From CAMFKD01 sp964436955 (GTDB taxonomy: Bacteria > Chlamydiota > Chlamydiia > Chlamydiales > JAJFMA01), in assembly GCA_964436955.1 (NCBI GenBank), contig CAYTFC010000115.1, positions 1 through 7,767 of the forward strand: a stretch of DNA of 7,767 bases, in the 5' to 3' direction. Positions 1 to 7,106 of the stretch are shown in pieces. The first letter of the stretch is position 1. Each line of letters begins with the position of its first letter. Below the pieces are notes generated by a model that searched no databases, was not told the DNA's origin, and was given only the letters and a program-made list of their open reading frames with translations. Position numbers and translations under genes: made by a program.

Positions 1-63
1 AATTCAAATTCAATGACTTGTGCGGCAAGTTTTGGTAGCAATCAGGGTCTAAGGGATAAACTT

Positions 64-84
64 GTCTGCCTCGGAGAGGCAGAC
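64..84. repeat. perfect 9-bp hairpin, REP-like
   Basis: GTCTGCCTC and its exact reverse complement GAGGCAGAC flank a three-base GGA loop. No T run follows on either strand, so it is not a canonical intrinsic terminator. It is followed by CCACAAGGAACAGG, which loosely resembles the GATACAAGGATAGG that follows the palindrome at 1760-1779. The two may therefore be diverged members of one dispersed palindromic family. The relation is inferred from this short shared tail only. Confidence 0.5.
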
Positions 85-178
85 CCACAAGGAACAGGCA
101 GCTGTGTGTTTGAATGGTAAAGAGCGTGAAATTTATTTTGATGACATTGGGTTTCACCCTTGGCTAAATGCTCTCGCC

Positions 179-213
179 ATGCTGCTTCGGCGAAGCGGCG
201 CTACAACGTGTAA
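179..213 (+). repeat. dispersed palindromic repeat, copy 1
   Basis: This 35-bp stretch matches 1829-1863 at 32 of 35 positions in the same orientation. Its core is GCTTCGGCGAAGC, an inverted repeat, followed by GGCGCTACAA. In this copy one outer stem base is changed (T at 183 where copy 2 has C), so the outermost part of the stem is weakened. It lies inside the longest possible reading frame of the pentapeptide-repeat gene, which argues that the gene really starts downstream at 252. Confidence 0.75.
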
Positions 214-251
214 AAGATGCTTTTTATTGGCAATCCAGGCAACATTTTGGA

Positions 252-824
252 ATGATATCGCTGAATAATGAAGGTCTAGTAATCAAGTCAGAGGACTTCT
301 CCAAAGTGTCCTTGGATGGGCATACCTTTACTTCTTGCTCTTTCAATACCTGCAATTTTTCTGAATCTATTCTCTATAATGCTGAATTTTGCGACTGCAC
401 CTTTATTACATGCAACTTCAGCCTTCCAAAAATCGATGGCTGCCGTTTCCAAGATGTCCAGTTTATCGAATGTAAGATCGTGGGGGCTGAATTCTTCAAG
501 TGTGCCGAGATATTTTTCTCGGCTTCATTCAAGAGTTGCTTGTTGCAGTATTGCAATTTTTCGGATCTTAATATGAAGAATGCTTCTTTTAAGGGTAGTA
601 ACCTAAAAGAGAATTACTTTACGGGTACGTCTCTCATTAGCGCCGATTTCACTGATGTCGATTTATCAGGAACGATTTTTCATAATTGTGATTTATCCAA
701 AGCAGACTTTTCCAGCGCGACGCAATATGACATCGATCCTCAGACTAACAAAATTAAAAAAGCTAAGTTTTCGCTCCCAGAGGCTGTTGGTTTGTTAAGG
801 GCATTTGACATCATTATCACCTAA
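252..824 (+). CDS. pentapeptide-repeat protein
   Basis: The 190-residue product folds, by family knowledge, as a right-handed quadrilateral beta helix. Phe or Leu recurs every fifth residue from about Phe26 to Phe153, and the end of the array reads ADFTDVDLSGTIFHNCDL, close to the A(D/N)Lxx consensus. The register slips by two residues between about 81 and 93, so the coil has a break or bulge there. Cys often fills the position two before the central Phe (29, 34, 49, 54, 64, 74) where Ala is usual. The C-terminal DIDP...KIKKAKFS segment and amphipathic tail look like a cap. There is no signal peptide or membrane segment, so a cytoplasmic protein is likely; its role is unknown. The frame also opens at ATG 168, but that start lies just before repeat copy 1 and has an in-frame stop directly upstream. 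Neither start has a good ribosome binding site, so the 5' end is uncertain. Confidence 0.82.
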   Translation: MISLNNEGLVIKSEDFSKVSLDGHTFTSCSFNTCNFSESILYNAEFCDCTFITCNFSLPKIDGCRFQDVQFIECKIVGAEFFKCAEIFFSASFKSCLLQYCNFSDLNMKNASFKGSNLKENYFTGTSLISADFTDVDLSGTIFHNCDLSKADFSSATQYDIDPQTNKIKKAKFSLPEAVGLLRAFDIIIT

Positions 825-847
825 AAAATTGCAGCAGATCTAGAATG

Positions 848-865
848 TATAGCTTATAAGCTATA
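848..865. repeat. 18-bp perfect AT-rich palindrome
   Basis: TATAGCTTATAAGCTATA equals its own reverse complement. It lies between the convergent ends of the pentapeptide gene (824) and the terC-like gene (916). With no following T run it is a weak terminator candidate at best; it could also be a protein-binding dyad. Confidence 0.45.
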
Positions 866-873
866 GGATTCAA

Positions 874-890
874 TATGCCTAAAAGGCATA
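874..890. terminator. short hairpin between convergent genes
   Basis: TATGCCT, an AAA loop and AGGCATA form a perfect 7-bp stem. It is placed where a bidirectional terminator for the two convergent genes would be expected. Neither side carries a proper U tract, so terminator function is a positional guess. A third TATGCC follows at 894-899. Confidence 0.3.
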
Positions 891-915
891 AAATATGCCG
901 TCTGATGGAAAATGA

Positions 916-1656
916 TCACTCTGGCAGGTTCTTGTGCAAGTGAATTGGATCCGTTTTTTTGCGCATGCGAATGTTTAGGACTTCTACAATCAAGGCATAG
1001 GCCATAGAGAAGTAGATGTATCCTTTTGGTATATGCGTATCAAAGCCTTCGGCCAAGAGGGCTACTCCGATAAGCACCAGGAAACTGAGTGCTAACAGTT
1101 TAATGGTAGGATGGCGATCGACAAACTCCGCGATGGAGTGAGAGGCAACTATCATAATGAGCGTGGATACGATGATTGCCGCAGCCATTATGGAAATTTC
1201 GTTGACCATTCCGACTGCAGTAATGACGGAATCGAGAGAAAAGACGATATCAAGCAAAAGAATTTGCATGATGATCAGTGAAAAATTGGTCTTTTTTTTG
1301 GAGGTTAGATGGGTTTCTTCAGAGGCTTCAAGCTTTTGATGAATTTCATGCGTGCTCTTGGCTATCAAAAACAATCCGCCTAAAATTAAGATGATATCTC
1401 GGCCGGAAATGCCTTTATCGAGAATGGTGAAGAGAGGCGCGGTAAGACTCATAATCCAGGAGAGAGAAAGGAGTAGCATCAAGCGGGTTATGATTGCGAG
1501 TAACAATCCTATTGTTCTTGCTTTTCTGCGCTGCTGCGGGGGCAATCTATCTGAAATGATCGAAATAAATATGATGTTATCAATTCCGAGAACAAGTTCT
1601 AACGCACATAGGGTTAGAAATGCGATGAGGGAATGAAGGCTAAATAAGGCGTCCAT
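916..1656 (-). CDS. TerC/YgdQ-family integral membrane protein
   Basis: The 246-residue protein is hydrophobic, with about seven predicted membrane segments, and has the family's usual short length without C-terminal CBS or CorC domains. The first helix carries LELVLGIDNIIF (19-30, acidic Glu20 and Asp26). The central one carries LLDIVFSLDSVITAVG (134-149, Asp136 and Asp142). These paired acidic motifs define TerC-type proteins, which are linked to metal-ion (notably Mn2+) export or tellurium resistance. The second half (ERHP-like DRHP at 180-183, LALSFLVLIG, HIPKGYIYF) closely resembles E. coli YgdQ. A charged loop at about 101-124 contains an A8 run in the DNA. The start at 1656 has a weak GAG ribosome binding site seven bases upstream. 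The gene lies 240 bp beyond hutI on the same strand, with palindromes between, so it is probably a separate unit. The substrate cannot be read from the sequence. Confidence 0.9.
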   Translation of the reverse strand: MDALFSLHSLIAFLTLCALELVLGIDNIIFISIISDRLPPQQRRKARTIGLLLAIITRLMLLLSLSWIMSLTAPLFTILDKGISGRDIILILGGLFLIAKSTHEIHQKLEASEETHLTSKKKTNFSLIIMQILLLDIVFSLDSVITAVGMVNEISIMAAAIIVSTLIMIVASHSIAEFVDRHPTIKLLALSFLVLIGVALLAEGFDTHIPKGYIYFSMAYALIVEVLNIRMRKKTDPIHLHKNLPE

Positions 1657-1759
1657 TTAACTGCTCTGGGTACATGCATCATTATCCCACTGATACAATG
1701 AGCAGGGATATAGTGAAAGTGATGTTTCGCAAAGGCATGCAGATTGAAATATTCCTATT

Positions 1760-1779
1760 CTGCCGCCGATCGGCGGCAG
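1760..1779. repeat. perfect 20-bp GC-rich palindrome
   Basis: CTGCCGCCGA is followed directly by its exact reverse complement TCGGCGGCAG. Transcribed RNA could fold into a strong stem, but no T run follows on either strand. The following GATACAAGGATAGG loosely resembles the tail of the hairpin at 64-84. It is best described as REP-like and could shield or destabilise the 3' end of the hut transcript. Confidence 0.65.
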
Positions 1780-1828
1780 GATGGATACAAGGATAGGTTC
1801 AAGAGTAATCTCTATTTACTACCGTCTA

Positions 1829-1863
1829 ATGCCGCTTCGGCGAAGCGGCGCTACAATGTTTAA
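1829..1863 (+). repeat. dispersed palindromic repeat, copy 2
   Basis: This is the second copy of the 35-bp element at 179-213 (32 of 35 identical). The stem is complete here: GCCGCTTCG, a central G, then CGAAGCGGC (1831-1849), followed by GCTACAATGTTTAA. It lies 34 bp beyond the hutI stop codon. On the minus strand no U tract follows, so it is not an ordinary terminator. The conserved bases outside the stem show that it is a true repeat and not two independent hairpins. Confidence 0.8.
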
Positions 1864-1896
1864 CTAATTTTTACTTGCTTAATCGACCATCAAGTT

Positions 1897-3102
1897 TCAA
1901 TGCGCAGCATGGTGAGTGGCGAATGGTTTCATTTGGCCTTGATGATAGAGGATCTCTCGATAATCAGACGCTGGGTAGAGGGCAAGGTCGGCACGTGCGC
2001 CTTTAGTAATGGTTCCGCGATCATGCAGATCCAGGGCTCTTGCTGCGCGTATGGTCATTGCTGCCCAGGTTTCGGCCATACTTAGCTTCTGCGCGGCTCC
2101 TAAAAAGGAAGCACTTGTAAGTAGGCTTCCCATGGGCGCCGAGCCAGGATTCCAATCGGATGCTATTACTAGCGGCAGTTTGTGATCGAGAATTGCTCGC
2201 GCAGGAGCAAAGGGCATGCCTAATCCGAGAGTGGCTCCTGGTAATACGATGGGATAGACCTTGGCTTTGCGTAAGGCAAGAAAGTCTTCCTCGTTGGAAA
2301 CTTCAAGGTGATCTGCGCTTAATGCTTTGATCTTTGCTGCTAGGAGGGCTCCACCACGCGAAAACTGGTCGGCATGCACGCAAATCGTAAATCCCAGTTT
2401 CTTGGCCCATTTGAGATACGCCAAGGCATGGGTTTCGCTAAAGCCTGCTTTGTCGATAAAGATGTCCACGCGGTTTGTCAGCTGCTCATGGATTACAATA
2501 GGAAGGAGATCTTCAAAGATGTATTCTAAGTATGCTTTAGAGGTTTTGAATTCTGGCGGTTTTGTGTGTGCCGCTAAACAAGTGGGAATGACAGCCACAT
2601 CAGAATATTTTGCTGCGGCATTGATGGCCCGTAGCATCTTTAATTCGCTGTTAACACTTAGTCCATAACCACTTTTGACTTCACAAGTAGTGATGCCTTC
2701 TTCTCCGGCTTCATATAGGCGTGCAACGGTAAGGGCCATCAACTCTTCTTCGGAGGCTTCGCGGGTTTGATTGACGGTATGCATAATTCCGCCGCCGCTT
2801 TTAGCGATCTGCTGATAGGTCTTTCCTTCCAGGCGTTGGGCGTAATCGCTGGAGCGGTCTCCGGCAAAACAGAGATGTGTGTGCGCATCGACCAAGCCGG
2901 GCATCGCAACTGCAGGGTAGGGTATTTCTTCCACAATGCCCTTGAGCTTTTTCATGGGGCCAATGGCTTTGATTTTGCCTTTTTCAATGCTAATGCCGAC
3001 GTTCTCATGGATCTGTAATTGGCTATCACGAATGGGTCCAGAAGGTGGTAGGTCTTCCATGGTGACTACTTGAGCAAAGGGTCCGATGACGTGTGCGGTC
3101 AT
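1897..3102 (-). CDS. hutI: imidazolonepropionase HutI
   Basis: HutI hydrolyses 4-imidazolone-5-propionate to N-formimino-L-glutamate, the third step of histidine degradation, in the cytoplasm. The 401-residue protein has the usual family length and the amidohydrolase layout. The metal-binding HxH is in VDAHTHLCFAG (His74, His76). Further sites are His179 in AAHTKP, His243 in VHADQF and Asp316 in ASDWNPGSAP. These match the metal and substrate ligands known for the family. It starts 2 nt after the hutU stop codon, with TTTAGG overlapping the hutU end as ribosome binding site six bases before the ATG, so it should be translated from the same mRNA. It is the last hut gene; no hutG or hutF follows. 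Product assignment is firm. Confidence 0.97.
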   Translation of the reverse strand: MTAHVIGPFAQVVTMEDLPPSGPIRDSQLQIHENVGISIEKGKIKAIGPMKKLKGIVEEIPYPAVAMPGLVDAHTHLCFAGDRSSDYAQRLEGKTYQQIAKSGGGIMHTVNQTREASEEELMALTVARLYEAGEEGITTCEVKSGYGLSVNSELKMLRAINAAAKYSDVAVIPTCLAAHTKPPEFKTSKAYLEYIFEDLLPIVIHEQLTNRVDIFIDKAGFSETHALAYLKWAKKLGFTICVHADQFSRGGALLAAKIKALSADHLEVSNEEDFLALRKAKVYPIVLPGATLGLGMPFAPARAILDHKLPLVIASDWNPGSAPMGSLLTSASFLGAAQKLSMAETWAAMTIRAARALDLHDRGTITKGARADLALYPASDYREILYHQGQMKPFATHHAAH

Positions 3103-3104
3103 GA

Positions 3105-4772
3105 TTAACCTAAAAAGTGTTTTAGAGGCGTTTCTCGTGCGAGTTTCTGGGCATCTTCATAGCCGGCGTCGGCATGACGAATGACTCCGAGCGCGGGGTC
3201 GTTGTGTAAGACGCGTTTAATGCAGCGTTCCGCTCGGTCTGTGCCATCGGCGACAATGACCATCCCAGCATGTTGCGAATAGCCCATACCGACGCCTCCT
3301 CCATGGTGGAACGAAACCCAGGTGGCTCCTCCGGCGCAATTGGCTAAGACATTCAGCAAAGGCCAATCTGACACGGCGTCGGTGCCGTCCTTCATGCTTT
3401 CGGTTTCCCGGAAGGGCGAGGCTACGGAGCCGCAATCAAGGTGGTCGCGTCCAATGACGATGGGGGCGCTGACTTCTCCGCTTCGAACGAGGTCATTAAA
3501 TAAGACTCCGGCCTTCTCTCGTTCTCCCAAACCAAGCCAACAGATACGAGCGGGCAATCCCTGAAAGGCTATGCGCTCTTGGGCGGCTTTTAGCCAGCGA
3601 TGCAAGCGTGTGTTCTCGGGAAACAGTTGCATGAGGGCTTCATCGGTTTTCCGAATATCTTGCGGATCACCGGATAGAGCAACCCAGCGAAATGGACCTT
3701 TGCCTTCGCAGAATAAGGGGCGTATGTACTCGGGGACGTAACCGACAATGTCAAAGGCTTTCTCGGCTCCGCCTTGCTTGGCAAATTGTCTGAGATTGTT
3801 GCCATAGTCAAAAGTGATGGATCCGCGTTTTTGGTGTTCTAGCATGGCATTCACATGGCGCGCCATGCTGACGATGGAGCGCTGCTGATATTCGGTTGGA
3901 TTGTCTTGGCGCAGTTTGAGCGCTTGTTCTAGCGTCATGCCATTAGGGACGTAGCCATTCAGTGGGTCATGAGCGGATGTTTGGTCTGTCAAGACATCCA
4001 CAAAGACGTTGTCGCTAAGGATTTTTAAGAGTACGTCTCCAATGTCTCCGACCAAACCAACAGAAAGGGCTGTGCCGGATGCTTTGGCCTCCAAGCACCA
4101 CTTTTTGGCTTCGTCATAACTGGAGGTCATTTTATCAAGATAGCGTGTTTCCAATCGCTTTTCGATATGTTTAGGGTCGATATCGACCCCTAAAAACACG
4201 GCGTCGTTTAAGGTGGCTGCTAGAGGCTGAGCTCCGCCCATACCGCCCAGGCCTCCGGATACAACTAGTTTGCTCTTTAGAGTGCCATTAAAGTGCTTTC
4301 TTGCCACGGAGCCAAAGGTTTCATAGGTACCCTGCACAATGCCTTGTGTGCCGATGTAGATCCAGCTGCCGGCGGTCATTTGCCCGAACATGATCAAGCC
4401 TCTGTCGCGCAGACTATTAAAGTGCTCCCATGTGGCCCAATGGGGAACCAAATTGCTGTTGGCAATGAGTACGCGCGGTGCTTCTGCATGGGAGGGTAGG
4501 ACTACAACGGGTTTGCCAGATTGAATCAAGAGACTTTCGTTATCTTCGAGATTTAGGAGAGCATGGATGATTTTCTGAAGGCTTTCGACGTTGCGGGCCG
4601 CTTGTCCGATTCCACCATAAACAACTAAATGCTCTGGGTCTTCCGCGACGGCGGCATCCAGATTGTTTAAGAGCATGCGTAAAGGCGCTTCGGTTTGCCA
4701 GGACTTTGCATTGAGTGTTGCACCACGCGGTGCGTGGTAGTGGGGATGGTTGGCATAGGTCTGCAAAAACAT
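3105..4772 (-). CDS. hutU: urocanate hydratase HutU
   Basis: HutU adds water to urocanate to give 4-imidazolone-5-propionate, using tightly bound NAD+ as an electrophile. The 555-residue protein has the normal length of bacterial urocanases and is collinear with them. The N-terminal substrate and NAD region includes YGGIGQAARN (52-61) and the glycine-rich GGLGGMGGAQP (173-183). The urocanase signature QGLPARICWLGLGER (404-418) holds the active-site Cys411. A late HHGGGVGMGYSQHAG block (489-503) is also typical. The ATG lies 2 nt after the hutH stop codon, with GAAGAGGA inside the hutH end as a strong ribosome binding site seven bases upstream, which supports this start and coupling to hutH. 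I see no frameshift or missing key residue. Confidence 0.98.
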   Translation of the reverse strand: MFLQTYANHPHYHAPRGATLNAKSWQTEAPLRMLLNNLDAAVAEDPEHLVVYGGIGQAARNVESLQKIIHALLNLEDNESLLIQSGKPVVVLPSHAEAPRVLIANSNLVPHWATWEHFNSLRDRGLIMFGQMTAGSWIYIGTQGIVQGTYETFGSVARKHFNGTLKSKLVVSGGLGGMGGAQPLAATLNDAVFLGVDIDPKHIEKRLETRYLDKMTSSYDEAKKWCLEAKASGTALSVGLVGDIGDVLLKILSDNVFVDVLTDQTSAHDPLNGYVPNGMTLEQALKLRQDNPTEYQQRSIVSMARHVNAMLEHQKRGSITFDYGNNLRQFAKQGGAEKAFDIVGYVPEYIRPLFCEGKGPFRWVALSGDPQDIRKTDEALMQLFPENTRLHRWLKAAQERIAFQGLPARICWLGLGEREKAGVLFNDLVRSGEVSAPIVIGRDHLDCGSVASPFRETESMKDGTDAVSDWPLLNVLANCAGGATWVSFHHGGGVGMGYSQHAGMVIVADGTDRAERCIKRVLHNDPALGVIRHADAGYEDAQKLARETPLKHFLG

Positions 4773-4774
4773 CG

Positions 4775-6253
4775 CTAAATCCTCTTCAAAGTTTCTACTG
4801 CACCATTGATGTCATCGGCCACAATGCGATCTTCGGTTAGTGGCTTCACATGATGTCGTATTGCATCGTATAGTCGTTGCGAGCCTTTTCCTAAAGGTTT
4901 TACACCGCGCTGATCTATGGCTGCCGCAGCTGCCATTGCTTCAATAGCCAATACCGTTCGGCAATTCGTGACAATTTGTCGCAATTTGCGAGCAGATGTC
5001 ATTCCCATAGATACAAAGTCTTCAATACCCACATTGCCTGGAATGGAGTCTGTGCAGGCGGGATTGGCTAGCAGCTTATCCTCGTTTACAAGTGAGGCAC
5101 TGAGATATTGTGAAGCCATATAGCCCGATTCAAGCCCTTCCTTAGGGGCTAAAAAGGCATGCAGACCACTGAAATGAGGATTTAAAAGTAGTTCTAATCG
5201 ACGTTCCGAAACATTGGCCAATTCAGAAAGAGCGATGGCGGCAAAGTCAAATGCCATGGCCAAGGCTTCTCCATGAAAATTACCGCCACTAATCGCTTCT
5301 TGCGTATCGGTAAAAGTGAGTGGATTGTCGGTCGCGGCGTTCAATTCTCGCGAGATGATCGTTTCGGCATAAGCGAGGGCTTCCTGACAAGGTCCATGTA
5401 TTTGCGGCGCACAACGCAGGCTATAAGAGTCCTGCACACGTAAGCGCTTCATGCTAGGATCATAGAGATAAGATCCTTCAAGATGTGTTCGGATGGCATG
5501 TGCGCTAGCAATTTGTCCTGTTTGCCCACGTAACTCATGAATGCGCGGGTCCAAGGGCTCAGTATGAGCCATCATGGCATCATAAGTTAACGCCACTACC
5601 AAGTCTGCTAGACGTCCCAATCTTAATCCTTCAGCCAAAGCTAATCCACCTACAGCTAACATGACTTGAGTTCCGTTAATCAGACCCAGCCCCTCCTTTT
5701 CGGCTAAGACAAATGGCTCTAGGCCAGCTGCAGCTAACGCTGCAGAGGCGTCCATCTCTTCCCCTTGGTAGAGGACGCGTCCGCGACCAGTGAGGGGCAA
5801 CGCTAAATGTGCGAGTGGAGCTAGGTCTCCGCTGGCACCCACAGAGCCATATTCCGGAATTAGAGGATAGATTCCTGCCGTAATGAGATTTAGCAACGCT
5901 TGGCAAAGTGTGAAACGTACTCCCGTGCAGCCCTTTAATAACACATGCAAGCGCAAAGCCATAGCCAAGCGAGTTTCTTCTACGGACAAAGCAGGACCAA
6001 ACCCCGCAGCGTGGCTTTGAATAATATTGTCTTGAACTTTGACCAGTTGGTCGTGACTGATGCGCTTATTAGCAAAGAAACCGAAGCCCGTGTTGACTCC
6101 GTATACAGCTTTGTCGCCATGCATGATGGCTTCTACAACAGAGCGACCTGCATCAACGGCGTGCTGGGTTTGGGGGTCGATGGTAACTGCGGTGCCAGAG
6201 GCTATTGCGGTAGCTTGTTGGAGTGTCAATGAATGTCCGTCTAGAACAATCAT
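4775..6253 (-). CDS. hutH: histidine ammonia-lyase HutH
   Basis: HutH removes ammonia from L-histidine to give trans-urocanate, the committing step of the pathway. The electrophilic MIO cofactor forms from the Ala-Ser-Gly in GSVGASGDLAPL (ASG at 140-142 from this start). Other family active-site residues are in place: Tyr51 in YGVNTGFG, Ser80-His81 (the pair expected for histidine rather than tyrosine or phenylalanine), Asn193 in NGTQ, Tyr277 and Arg280 in QDSYSLR, Phe326 in GGNFHG and Glu411. The motif around that Glu reads IEDFVSMG, with Phe where many HutH proteins have His. An ATG at 6259 would add two residues, but its AAGGG abuts it directly. The same AAGGG lies six bases before ATG 6253, so I prefer 6253 (492 residues). 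That AAGGG overlaps the TAA of the upstream methyltransferase, implying coupled translation. Confidence 0.97.
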   Translation of the reverse strand: MIVLDGHSLTLQQATAIASGTAVTIDPQTQHAVDAGRSVVEAIMHGDKAVYGVNTGFGFFANKRISHDQLVKVQDNIIQSHAAGFGPALSVEETRLAMALRLHVLLKGCTGVRFTLCQALLNLITAGIYPLIPEYGSVGASGDLAPLAHLALPLTGRGRVLYQGEEMDASAALAAAGLEPFVLAEKEGLGLINGTQVMLAVGGLALAEGLRLGRLADLVVALTYDAMMAHTEPLDPRIHELRGQTGQIASAHAIRTHLEGSYLYDPSMKRLRVQDSYSLRCAPQIHGPCQEALAYAETIISRELNAATDNPLTFTDTQEAISGGNFHGEALAMAFDFAAIALSELANVSERRLELLLNPHFSGLHAFLAPKEGLESGYMASQYLSASLVNEDKLLANPACTDSIPGNVGIEDFVSMGMTSARKLRQIVTNCRTVLAIEAMAAAAAIDQRGVKPLGKGSQRLYDAIRHHVKPLTEDRIVADDINGAVETLKRI

Positions 6254-6262
6254 CGACATCCC

Positions 6263-7051
6263 TTAGTCTACCTTGTTAGCAACAATGGTGAGAAAGAGCG
6301 GGAATTCGGCCCGACTTCGGTTTTCCATTTTGGCATTTTTGCCTTCACTTTCTTTGGTGGAAACCCATTCTTCCATCGTTTCAACCGCAAAACCAGAGGC
6401 ATGTAGCCACTGAAAATAACTAGAGAGCGGATGATGGAAAGTCCATGTTACCGGAGAGTCTTTTCCTTGCGAAGGATGCGCTTGAATCGGAATCTTCATA
6501 GGAGAGAAGTAGCTTTCCATCCGACGATAGCGGCATTTCTTTTGCTCGTCGACCGCCCAAAATGATTGTCGCGGAATGCGGAAGCAGGGGTGATTCAAAA
6601 CAAGAAACAGTTTACCAAAGGTTTTTAAGCCCTTATTGGCGAGTTCAAACACCGATTTGGGGCTTTCCACGTTTTGCAAAGCCAAGACAACCGTAGCGCA
6701 GTCGAACGGTTCTTTACCAAGATCTAAGCTAACATCTGTGATGTCACCAACATGATAGTGGTGATTGCGTGATGTGTCATTTTTTTTTGCAAAGTCGATT
6801 AGACCAGGAGCTAAGTCAATCCCGACATAATCCATCTGTTTGGGAAGTTGTCTAGCTAAAACGCCTTGACCGCATGCCAAATCAAGTAACGAACTGCATT
6901 TTGGTGCATGCGCTTTTAACAGACGCAGAAGTCCAGGCAGCACGATCTGTTGGTGATAGTGGTGACCTTCTTTGCCGACACTGTTTTTATACCAGTTTTC
7001 GACAGGTTCCCAGGATGTTTGAGCGCGGCGTGGGGATGGTTTATTTCTCAT
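6263..7051 (-). CDS. class I SAM-dependent methyltransferase
   Basis: The 262-residue protein has a Rossmann-type methyltransferase domain. From this start, motif I is LLDLACGQG (55-63), followed by the acidic strand end VGIDLAP (76-82), a motif III-like GDITDV (102-107) and FDCATVVLALQNVE (116-129). N-terminal WEPVENWY and GHHYHQ, plus NHPCFRIPRQSFW (153-165) and YRRMESYFSP (175-184), match a conserved bacterial family whose substrate I do not know. There is no membrane segment. The frame extends to an ATG at 7150, but that adds 33 residues with no family resemblance and overlaps the upstream gene by 44 bp, so 7051 is preferred; neither start has a clear ribosome binding site. Its stop codon overlaps the hutH ribosome binding site, so it sits in the hut operon. 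A run of nine A at codons 88-91 could allow slippage. A role in histidine use is only inferred from position. Confidence 0.88.
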   Translation of the reverse strand: MRNKPSPRRAQTSWEPVENWYKNSVGKEGHHYHQQIVLPGLLRLLKAHAPKCSSLLDLACGQGVLARQLPKQMDYVGIDLAPGLIDFAKKNDTSRNHHYHVGDITDVSLDLGKEPFDCATVVLALQNVESPKSVFELANKGLKTFGKLFLVLNHPCFRIPRQSFWAVDEQKKCRYRRMESYFSPMKIPIQAHPSQGKDSPVTWTFHHPLSSYFQWLHASGFAVETMEEWVSTKESEGKNAKMENRSRAEFPLFLTIVANKVD

Positions 7052-7106
7052 GCGCGTTATTATCGCTTTGGAGAGCTCATTCCTGCAAGCAAATATTGTG
7101 GCACAA

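Larger units (their letters stand above)
1..251. other. left flank without a confident gene
   Basis: No gene can be supported here. Reading frame 1 is open from the window edge to a TAA at 118-120, and a TTG-started frame runs 62-268, but neither has a ribosome binding site or a recognisable family. Both pass through a perfect hairpin (64-84), and the second also through a repeated palindrome (179-213), which suggests incidental open frames or relics. A weak five-base stem, ACTTG/CAAGT, occurs at 16-30 and is followed by four T. The stretch could hold the 3' end of a gene lying to the left, but the sequence does not show one convincingly. Confidence 0.4.
1657..1896. other. intergenic region between hutI and terC-like gene
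   Basis: There is no open frame of interest here. The stretch holds two GC-rich palindromes in otherwise AT-rich DNA and must include the 5' region of the terC-like gene. I found no well-spaced sigma-70 promoter for that gene; the best -10-like hexamer on the minus strand is GATAAT around 1680-1686, without a matching -35. No Rho-independent terminator with a U tract is visible after hutI. Confidence 0.5.

Noticed and set aside
64..213. CRISPR-like array from the repeated palindromes
   Set aside because: Only two copies of the 35-bp element exist, 1.6 kb apart, with no regular spacers and no cas genes.
62..268. 68-codon TTG-started frame at the left end
   Set aside because: It runs through a hairpin and a dispersed repeat, lacks a ribosome binding site and overlaps the pentapeptide start. 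It may be a relic, but I cannot support a gene.
1760..1849. Rho-independent terminator for the hut operon
   Set aside because: Both palindromes are strong stems, but neither is followed by a T run on the minus-strand transcript.
2327..2668. 113-codon plus-strand open frame
   Set aside because: It lies wholly antisense to hutI, whose protein is clearly conserved. There is no ribosome binding site or recognisable domain.
5945..6232. 95-codon plus-strand frame
   Set aside because: It is antisense to the conserved N-terminal half of hutH and has no independent support.
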